Below, piece by piece: positions 58,173 to 64,000 of a stretch of DNA of 64,000 nt. Made by a program: the position numbers and the translations under genes. Numbering within the stretch: position 1 is the stretch's first letter; the number at the start of each line of letters is the position of its first letter. The stretch comes from Streptomyces rishiriensis (GTDB lineage: Bacteria; Actinomycetota; Actinomycetes; Streptomycetales; Streptomycetaceae). The DNA is taken from contig NZ_JAUSWV010000002.1 in NCBI RefSeq assembly GCF_030815485.1, positions 3,720,001-3,784,000 on the forward strand. Reading direction: 5' to 3'. Under the pieces are notes generated by a model. It had not been told where the DNA came from and ran no database searches. It saw only the letters and a program-made list of their open reading frames with translations.

Positions 58173-59018
58173 CTAGAGGTACGGCGCGAACTCGTCCAGT
58201 GCGCGCAGCGCCTCCGCCTCGCCCACCGGGGGCAGTTGGACCACGACCTCCTCGATGCCCAGCCCGGCGTAGTACGCGAGCTTGCCGGGGGACGGGTGGA
58301 CGGCGTACGGCACCACCTGGAGGGCGTCCGGCTCGCGGCCGGCGTCCGCCCACGCCGAGCGCAGCACGGGGAGCGCCTCGGACAGGCCCCGGCCGCCGAT
58401 CGGCAGCCAGCCGTCGGCGTACTCGCCGATGTGCGAGAACAGCTTCGGCCCGGCGGCGCCGCCGACGAGGGTGCGGGGGCCGACGACCGGCCCGCGCGGC
58501 TTCTGTACGGGCTTGGGATACGCGGTGCTGGCACGGACCCCGCCGTACTCGCCCTGGTACGCCGTCGGTTCCTCCGCCCACAGGGCCTGCATCAGCCGCA
58601 TCCGGTCCCGGACCAGCTCGCGGCGGGTGCGCCACTCGACGCCGTGGTCCGCGGCCTCCTCCACGTTCCAGCCGTAGCCGAGTCCGAGGGTGAGGCGGCC
58701 GCCCGACAGGTGGTCGACGGTGGCGATCTGCTTTGCGAGGTCGATCGGATCGTGCTGGGCGACGAGCGTGATGCCGGTGCCGAGGCCCAGCGTCTCGGTC
58801 ACCGCCGCCGCCTGGCCGAGGGCGACGAAGGGGTCGAGGGTGCGGCCGTACTCGCGGGGGAGGTCGCCACCCGCCGGGTAGGGGCTGGTGCGTTCGACCG
58901 GGATGTGCGTGTGCTCGGGCAGGTAGAGCCCGGCGAAGCCGCGCTGCTCCAGCTCACGGGCGAGGCGGACGGGGGTGATCGTCTCGTCGGTGAGGAAGAT
59001 CGTGACGGCGATGCGCAT
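58173..59018 (-). CDS. LLM-class F420-dependent oxidoreductase
   Basis: 281-residue luciferase-like monooxygenase-family TIM barrel of the F420-dependent type. It shows RIAVTIFLTDETITPVRLAR at the N-terminus, GFAGLYLPEHTHIPV, LGLGTGITLVAQHDPIDLAK (the common LGTGI motif), DHLSGGRLTLGLGYGWN and FSHIGEYADGWLPIGG. It would transfer hydride to or from F420; the substrate is unknown. ATG 59018 has GAAAGGG upstream. It lies 256 bp before fbiC in the same direction. A TetR-type inverted repeat lies 87 bp upstream of its start. Confidence 0.9.
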   Translation of the reverse strand: MRIAVTIFLTDETITPVRLARELEQRGFAGLYLPEHTHIPVERTSPYPAGGDLPREYGRTLDPFVALGQAAAVTETLGLGTGITLVAQHDPIDLAKQIATVDHLSGGRLTLGLGYGWNVEEAADHGVEWRTRRELVRDRMRLMQALWAEEPTAYQGEYGGVRASTAYPKPVQKPRGPVVGPRTLVGGAAGPKLFSHIGEYADGWLPIGGRGLSEALPVLRSAWADAGREPDALQVVPYAVHPSPGKLAYYAGLGIEEVVVQLPPVGEAEALRALDEFAPYL

Positions 59019-59104
59019 GGCGGCCCTTTCGCTGCGTACGGCTCTTTCGACGGCGTCGTCGCGGGTGACCTTCTCATCTCTACCGGCGGAACGGACGCCT
59101 GTCC

Positions 59105-59122
59105 ATACCGACTGGTCGGCAT
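59105..59122. promoter_or_regulatory. TetR-like inverted repeat upstream of the LLM gene
   Basis: ATACCGAC-TG-GTCGGCAT is an 8+2+8 inverted repeat with one mismatch. The core CCGAC/GTCGG is common in TetR-family operators. No TetR gene is nearby. Confidence 0.45.
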
Positions 59123-59275
59123 CCGCCTCGGAACGCGCCCGCGGCGACCCCGCCGGTCGCGATGGTCGTACCCCACGGTCGGGGGCGGCCTGGTCACCCG
59201 GCACCACGTGTACGAGGACGCCTCGCGGTCGCCCGCGCGTTCGAGGCGGAAACGGCCCGGCACGACGGTGACGGC

Positions 59276-60118
59276 CTAGGTGATCGCCGTCTCCTCCCCC
59301 GCCAGGTCCGCGACCACCGCCGCGTGGTCGGAGGGCCAGACTCCGTCCACGGGCCCGTGGCCCGCCCGGCGGACGTGCCGGACGTGGCCCTCGCCCAGCG
59401 GGCCGGGCGGGCCCACGTGGATGTAGTCGATGCGGACGGCGGGTTCCAGCAGACGGGCCGCGTAGGGGTTCTCGGGGGTCCAGGTGGCGGCGGGGGCGGC
59501 CGGGTCGGCGTAGTCCCAGGCGTCGTGGAGGATCTGGCCGGGCACGGCCGGCCCGGTCCTCGTGCCGCCGAAGAGGCGCACCTCGTCGGAGTCCGGCCGG
59601 GCGTTGAAGTCGCCGGTGACGACGGGCGGGAAGGGCGTGCCGCCGCGGTGCCGGGCGACGAGTTCCGCGAGGGCGGTGACCTGGGCGCGGCGCACCGCCG
59701 AGGCGTGCCCGGCCGAGGTGAGGTGGGCGGTGAAGAAGGGGATGTCGAAGGAGGGGGCGGCCACGCGCGCGTAGAGGGCCGCGCGGCCGTCGGCCAGGTC
59801 GGGGGGCGCGGGCAGCAGCAGCGTCTCCCGCTCCACCACCGGCCAGCGGCTCAGCACCGCGTTGCCGATGTCGACCGAGCCGGCGTCGGGGTCGTCGATC
59901 CGCTTCCGCCAGCGTTCGGGGGCCGGTGACGGCGCCCAGGTGCAGTGCAGGCCGAGTTCGTCGGCCAGCCACTCGGCGAGGTTCTCGCCACCGGCCGCCC
60001 ACACCTCCTGGAGGCCGACCACGTCGGGGTCCAGTTCGCGCAGGACGGCCAGGACCGCCTTCTGGCGTTCCCGCCAAGGGCCGAAGCGCCACCACAGGTT
60101 CCAGGTCATGACGCGCAT
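59276..60118 (-). CDS. Endonuclease/exonuclease/phosphatase-family protein
   Basis: 280-residue EEP-superfamily metal-dependent phosphodiesterase or nuclease. Motifs in order: RVMTWNLWWRFG at the N-terminus, VVGLQEVW (metal Glu), FFTAHLTSAGHAS, the GDFNARPDSDEV box, RIDYIHVGP and WPSDHAAVVADL (catalytic His). There is no signal peptide, so it is cytoplasmic. The substrate could be DNA, a phospholipid or a small phosphate ester. ATG 60118 is chosen at the conserved N-terminal strand. Confidence 0.88.
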   Translation of the reverse strand: MRVMTWNLWWRFGPWRERQKAVLAVLRELDPDVVGLQEVWAAGGENLAEWLADELGLHCTWAPSPAPERWRKRIDDPDAGSVDIGNAVLSRWPVVERETLLLPAPPDLADGRAALYARVAAPSFDIPFFTAHLTSAGHASAVRRAQVTALAELVARHRGGTPFPPVVTGDFNARPDSDEVRLFGGTRTGPAVPGQILHDAWDYADPAAPAATWTPENPYAARLLEPAVRIDYIHVGPPGPLGEGHVRHVRRAGHGPVDGVWPSDHAAVVADLAGEETAIT

Positions 60119-60199
60119 GTGCTGCCCCCGCTCTCGACACGCCGACGGCGTCGGGGACCATTGAAGCAACAATCCCGTGCGTGAAGGAGCCCCCGGATC

Positions 60200-60595
60200 A
60201 TGGCCCGTTCCAGCGACCTCCGATTCCGCGCGACCACGGCACTCCAGCGGTACGTCGCCAATCCGCTGATGCGCCGGCTGCCGTTCCACACGCTGCTGGA
60301 GACCACCGGCCGGGTCTCCGGTCTGCCCCGGCGCACCCCGCTCGGCGGCCGCCGGGTCGGTGACGTCTTCTGGCTGGTCTCGGAGTTCGGCGAACGGTCG
60401 CAGTACGTCCGCAACATCCAGGCCGATCCGCGGGTCCGGGTGCGGATCGGCGGGCGGTGGCACGCGGGCACCGCCCGGCTGCTCCCCGACGACGACCCGG
60501 TGGCCCGGCTGCGCACCCTGCCCCGGGGCAACAGCGCGGCCGTCCGGGCCCTGGGGACCGGCCTGCTCACGGTGCGGGTGGATCTGTCGAGCTGA
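60200..60595 (+). CDS. Deazaflavin (F420)-dependent nitroreductase-family protein
   Basis: 131-residue split-barrel flavin/deazaflavin reductase of the Ddn type. It shows PLMRRLPFHTLLETTGRVSG, RRTPLGGRRVGDVFWLVSEF and YVRNIQADPRVRVRIGGRWH, a pattern shared by F420H2-dependent quinone or nitro reductases. The protein is shorter at the C-terminus than mycobacterial Ddn but complete for this subgroup. ATG has AGGAG upstream. It is divergent from the EEP gene and 2.3 kb from fbiC, consistent with F420 use. Confidence 0.88.
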   Translation: MARSSDLRFRATTALQRYVANPLMRRLPFHTLLETTGRVSGLPRRTPLGGRRVGDVFWLVSEFGERSQYVRNIQADPRVRVRIGGRWHAGTARLLPDDDPVARLRTLPRGNSAAVRALGTGLLTVRVDLSS

Positions 60596-60737
60596 GAGCC
60601 GCCATGCCTCCCGCATGATGACGGCACGACGTTCGACATGCCGGTCCGCACGACGGTCGGCATGCCGATGAGCCTGTCGGACGACGTGGCGGCCTATGTG
60701 CCGTTCCCGGCCCGTGACGGGTGGTCGTCGGGCGTTC

Positions 60738-62216
60738 TCACCCGGGCCAGACGATCGACTGCACCTCGCTGTAGGCGTGCAGCGCGTACGAGCCGACGTC
60801 CCGCCCGACTCCGCTGCGTTTGAACCCGCCGAACGGCGCCTCCATGTTGCGGCCCACGGTGTTGATGCCGACGCCGCCCGCCCGGAGCCGGCGGGCCACC
60901 CGGAAGGCCCGGGCCACGTCCGCCGACCAGACGTAGTCGATCAGGCCGTAGTCGCTGTCGTTGGCCAGCGCGATCCCCTCTTCCTCCTCGTCGAAGGGGA
61001 TGACCGTCACCACCGGGCCGAAGATCTCCTCCCGCGCCACCCGCATGTCGTTGGTGCAGTCGGCGAGGAGGGTGGGGGCGACGAAGAAGCCCCGCTCCAG
61101 GGGCGGGCGTTCGCCGCCCGCGACGACCGACGCCCCTTCCTTGCGGCCGAGTTCGACGTACGACTCCACCCGGTCCCGGTGGGCGGCCGAGATCACCGGA
61201 CCGACCACCGTGTCCTGCGCCCGGGGATCGCCCACCTTCAACCGGACCGCACAGGCCGCCAGTCGCTCCACCAGCTGCTCGTACACCCCGCGCTGCGCCA
61301 GCACCCGTGTGGGGGCGGTGCAGATCTGGCCGCTGTAGAAGGAGAAGGTGGTGGCGATGCCGGCCACCGCCGAGGCGAGGTCCGCGTCGTCGAGGACGAC
61401 CGCCGCGCCCTTCCCGCCCAGTTCCATCAGCTGGCGTCGCATGTCCCGGCCGCACACCTCGGCGATGCGCTGCCCGACCGCCGTCGAGCCGGTGAAGCTC
61501 ACCATGTCGACGTCCGGCGACGACACCGCCGTCTCGCCGATCTCCACGGCTCGGCCGGAGACGACGTTCACCACCCCGCGCGGCACGCCCGCCGCCTCCA
61601 GCGCCTCCGCCATCCGGTAGACGGACAGGGGGTCCTGCGGGGCCGGTTTCACGACCACCGTGTTGCCCATGGCGAGTGCGGGGGCGACCTTTCCGGCCGG
61701 GTTCGCCCACGGGTTGTTGTAGGAGGTGACGCAGGTGACGACGCCGACCGGCTGCCGTACGGCGACCGCGCCCATCACCCCCGCGCTCCCCATCGGGCCG
61801 GCCTCGTTGACCTGCGGCGGGATCGGCCATTCGGCGGGCTCCACGCGCGCGTAGCGCCGGAAGCGGGCCACGCCCACCCCGACCTGCATCCCGCGCGCGG
61901 TGCCGGTCGTGGCGCCGGTCTCCGCCTGGGCCAGCTCGGCGTACGGCAGCAGCCGGGCGCGCATGATGTCGGCCGCCCGGGCCAGGGTCGCCGCCCGTTC
62001 CTCCGGCGGGGTGCGCGACCAGGGACCGAAGGCCTCCCGGGCCGCCGCGCAGGCAGCGCGCACCTGCTCCCGGGAGGCCTCCGGAGCCCAGCCGACGGTT
62101 CCCTCGGTCGCCGGGTCGACGACCTCGTAGTGCCCGCGGTCGGGCTCCACCCAGGCACCGCCGACGAACAGCCGCTGCCCGCCGGCGCCTCCGGCGCCGG
62201 CGCTCCCGTCGGTCAC
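60738..62216 (-). CDS. NAD(P)-dependent aldehyde dehydrogenase
   Basis: 492-residue ALDH. The N-terminal arm is LFVGGAWVEPDRGHYEVVDP. Cofactor segments follow (VTSYNNPWANPAGKVAPALA, VVVKPAPQDPLSV, VSFTGSTAVGQRIAEVCG), then the catalytic Glu in MELGGKGAAVVL and the catalytic Cys in YSGQICTAPTRVL. EEIFGPVVTVIPFD and FGGFKRSGVGRDVG complete the motifs. Start GTG 62216 overlaps the stop of the upstream amidohydrolase gene by four bases, so they are coupled and likely act in one catabolic pathway. The substrate aldehyde is unknown. Confidence 0.94.
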   Translation of the reverse strand: MTDGSAGAGGAGGQRLFVGGAWVEPDRGHYEVVDPATEGTVGWAPEASREQVRAACAAAREAFGPWSRTPPEERAATLARAADIMRARLLPYAELAQAETGATTGTARGMQVGVGVARFRRYARVEPAEWPIPPQVNEAGPMGSAGVMGAVAVRQPVGVVTCVTSYNNPWANPAGKVAPALAMGNTVVVKPAPQDPLSVYRMAEALEAAGVPRGVVNVVSGRAVEIGETAVSSPDVDMVSFTGSTAVGQRIAEVCGRDMRRQLMELGGKGAAVVLDDADLASAVAGIATTFSFYSGQICTAPTRVLAQRGVYEQLVERLAACAVRLKVGDPRAQDTVVGPVISAAHRDRVESYVELGRKEGASVVAGGERPPLERGFFVAPTLLADCTNDMRVAREEIFGPVVTVIPFDEEEEGIALANDSDYGLIDYVWSADVARAFRVARRLRAGGVGINTVGRNMEAPFGGFKRSGVGRDVGSYALHAYSEVQSIVWPG

Positions 62217-63943
62217 CTGGTGCTCACCGTCCTGGTGTCCCGCCCCGAGCGCAGCACCCGGCCCGGGACGGCGCCCGTCACCACGTCGTCCCGGATGGCC
62301 GCCACTCCGTTGACCCAGACCGCCCGTACGCCGATCGCCTTCGAGTCCAGCCGCGGACTGTCGCCCGGCAGGTCGTGCACCAGGGTGGCCTTGCCCGCGT
62401 CGATCCGCTCCGGGTCGAACAGGACCAGGTCCGCATGCCAGCCCTGCTGGATCCGGCCCCGCTCCCGGAGGCCGAACAGCCGCGCCGGGTCGTCCGTCAG
62501 CATCTTCACCGCCTGCTCCAGGCCCGCCAGCTTCCGGCCGCGCAGACAGTCGCCGAGGAAGCGCGTGGTGTAGGGCGCCCCGCACATCCGGTCCAGGTGC
62601 GCGCCCGCGTCGGAGCCGCCGAGCAGGACGTCCTCGTGACTCCAGGTGTCCGCCCGCAGGGCCCAGGAGTCCGGGTCGTTGTCCGTCGGCATGGGCCACA
62701 GGACCGTACGCAGCTCGTCGGCCGCGCAGATCTCGACCAGACAGGCGAAGGGGTCCAGGCCGCGTTCGGCGGCGATGTCGCGCACCACGCGCCCGGTGAG
62801 GCCCTCGTTGGCGGCGCTGTAGGTGTCGCCGATGACGTAGCGCCCGAAGTTCGTCAGCCGCCGGAAGACGCCCGCCTCCTTGGAGTTCGCCCGCTTCAGC
62901 AGCTCCGCCCGGACCTCCGGGTCCCGCAGCCGTTCGATCCGCTCCGGGACCGGGAGGCCGAGGACCGGCCCCCAGCCCGGGATCAGGTTCAGCGCGCAGA
63001 ACGTGCCGAGGGACATGTTCATCGGGGTGAGGATCGGCATGGTCAGCGCGACGATGCGGCCGCCGGCCTTCCGCGCCCGTTCGCTCGCCATGAGCTGCCG
63101 GGGCACGCGCTCCGGAACGGCCGCGTCGACGGTGAGGACGTTCCAGTTCAGGGGGCGTCCGGCGGCCGCGCTCATCTCCACGAACAGATCGATCTCGGCG
63201 TCGCTGAACTGGTCGAGGCAGCCCGCCACGATCGCCTCGATCTGGGTGCCCTCGTGCTCGCCGACGGCCCGGGACAGCGCGAGCAGCTCCTCCGGGCGGG
63301 CGTGCCGGGAGGCGACCGGCTGTCCGTCCCCGTCGGAGTGGGTCGAGGACTGCGTGGTGGAGAAGCCCCACGCCCCCGCGTCCATGGCCTCGTGCAGCAG
63401 CCGGACAATGTCGGCCAGTTGCTCCTCGCTCGGCTGCCCGCCCACCGCGTCCGCGCCCATCACGTACCGGCGCAGCGCGCAGTGGCCCACCATGAACCCG
63501 GCGTTGACGGCGATCCGCCCCTCCAGCGCGTCCAGGTACTCGCCGAAGCCGTGCCAGCTCCAGGGCGCGCCCTCCTCCAGCGCGACGAGGGACATGCCCT
63601 CCACCTTGGACATCATCCGACGGGTGTAGTCGGCGTCCTCAGGACGGTCCGGGTTCAGCGGCGCGAGCGTGAACCCGCAGTTCCCGGCCGCGACCGTGGT
63701 CACCCCGTGGTTCAGGGACGGGGTGGCGTACGGGTCCCAGAAGAGCTGGGCGTCGTAGTGCGTGTGCGGATCGACGAACCCGGGAGCGAGGACGAGGCCG
63801 TGCGCGTCCTCGGACGTCCGCGTCTCCTCGGTGACGGTGCCGACGACGGCTATCCGTCCGTCCCGTATCCCGACGTCGGCGACCTGGGCGGGCGCGCCGG
63901 TCCCGTCGACGACGGTCGCTCCTTCGATGACGTGATCAAGCAT
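62213..63943 (-). CDS. D-aminoacylase/amidohydrolase-family enzyme
   Basis: 576-residue metal-dependent amidohydrolase resembling N-acyl-D-amino-acid deacylases. It has the N-terminal composite beta-sandwich (GATVVDGTGAPAQVADVGIR), the first metal site PGFVDPHTHYDAQLFWDP (HxH), CGFTLAPL, and GGSDAGAHLDRMCGAP with the late metal Asp. The C-terminal sandwich follows (GWHADLVLFDPERIDAG). It would hydrolyse N-acyl amides or a related cyclic amide. ATG 63943 starts the conserved first strand. It is coupled to the aldehyde dehydrogenase gene. The region right of 63944 to the window end holds no complete gene. Confidence 0.92.
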   Translation of the reverse strand: MLDHVIEGATVVDGTGAPAQVADVGIRDGRIAVVGTVTEETRTSEDAHGLVLAPGFVDPHTHYDAQLFWDPYATPSLNHGVTTVAAGNCGFTLAPLNPDRPEDADYTRRMMSKVEGMSLVALEEGAPWSWHGFGEYLDALEGRIAVNAGFMVGHCALRRYVMGADAVGGQPSEEQLADIVRLLHEAMDAGAWGFSTTQSSTHSDGDGQPVASRHARPEELLALSRAVGEHEGTQIEAIVAGCLDQFSDAEIDLFVEMSAAAGRPLNWNVLTVDAAVPERVPRQLMASERARKAGGRIVALTMPILTPMNMSLGTFCALNLIPGWGPVLGLPVPERIERLRDPEVRAELLKRANSKEAGVFRRLTNFGRYVIGDTYSAANEGLTGRVVRDIAAERGLDPFACLVEICAADELRTVLWPMPTDNDPDSWALRADTWSHEDVLLGGSDAGAHLDRMCGAPYTTRFLGDCLRGRKLAGLEQAVKMLTDDPARLFGLRERGRIQQGWHADLVLFDPERIDAGKATLVHDLPGDSPRLDSKAIGVRAVWVNGVAAIRDDVVTGAVPGRVLRSGRDTRTVSTR

Positions 63944-64000
63944 GGGGTGACTCCTCGGGATGCGTGAGGCATGCCTACTCAGGGGCGCGGGGACCTGCGC

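Noticed and set aside
60638..60823. Small plus-strand frame beginning with an SLSDDVAAYVPFP-like stretch, possibly an antitoxin head.
   Set aside because: It loses protein character where it enters the aldehyde dehydrogenase gene; at best a short remnant.

Overview
The window is high-GC actinobacterial chromosome, almost certainly Streptomyces. The reasons are codon use, frequent GTG starts, a bifunctional F420-precursor synthase (FbiC), a protein O-mannosyltransferase, an XRE/DUF5753 + DUF397 pair and a GPP34 protein. No rRNA operon, CRISPR array or insertion sequence was seen.

Left edge (1-2092): a tandem-IclR regulator and a tRNA-Arg(CCT). About 15.3 kb of foreign DNA (2048-17303) sits in this tRNA, bounded by a perfect 46-bp duplication of the tRNA 3' half (2048-2093 and 17258-17303). 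It is an actinomycete integrative and conjugative element (AICE): tyrosine integrase and excisionase, a replication module (prim-pol plus P-loop ATPase) beside a cluster of TGCGTCA repeats, an FtsK-like DNA translocase with small spread-type membrane proteins, a C5-cytosine methyltransferase, a GntR/UTRA master regulator coupled to a P-loop kinase, and a lower-GC cargo island next to attR. The cargo is an unrecognised two-gene operon (a PD-(D/E)XK-like protein plus a 480-residue partner) with a promoter that predicts a leaderless mRNA, and a small membrane-anchored protein.

Scar region (17304-22232): just right of attR lie decayed genes. They include a 218-bp integrase fragment 94% identical to the element's own integrase gene, the tail of an XRE/DUF5919 regulator, the head of a NUDIX gene, and a broken amidase. 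I read this as the relic of a second, related element. A kinase-like protein, a DUF1330 protein and small hypothetical genes are interspersed.

Core-like chromosome (22233-64000): pmt; an orphan sugar-binding lipoprotein; a SigJ-type ECF sigma factor with its FAD oxidoreductase; a histidine kinase/response regulator pair divergent from a MacB-type ABC exporter; an acyltransferase with no canonical start codon; a BlaI regulator divergent from a His-rich DUF4396 membrane protein behind a CsoR-like palindrome; MarR, MFS and ArsR genes; glutathione peroxidase; a MerR regulator; the XRE/DUF397 pair; GPP34; a D-Ala-D-Ala carboxypeptidase with a ~445-residue acidic tail; a large membrane protein; an SDR; a sodium-solute symporter; an ADP-ribosylglycohydrolase-like protein that has lost its metal-binding aspartates; fbiC with two F420-type oxidoreductases; an aldehyde dehydrogenase and a D-aminoacylase-type amidohydrolase.

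The points I would look at first are: (1) a 192-codon ORF inside the element's methyltransferase gene, in another frame, with its own Shine-Dalgarno and higher GC3 than the enzyme frame; (2) the leaderless two-gene cargo operon; (3) the TGCGTCA array, the 8-bp CCTCCCTG repeats and the 10-bp-phased GntR operator as candidate origin, transfer and control loci of the AICE; (4) the catalytically dead ADP-ribosylglycohydrolase homologue; (5) the CsoR-like site in front of the His-rich DUF4396 gene.
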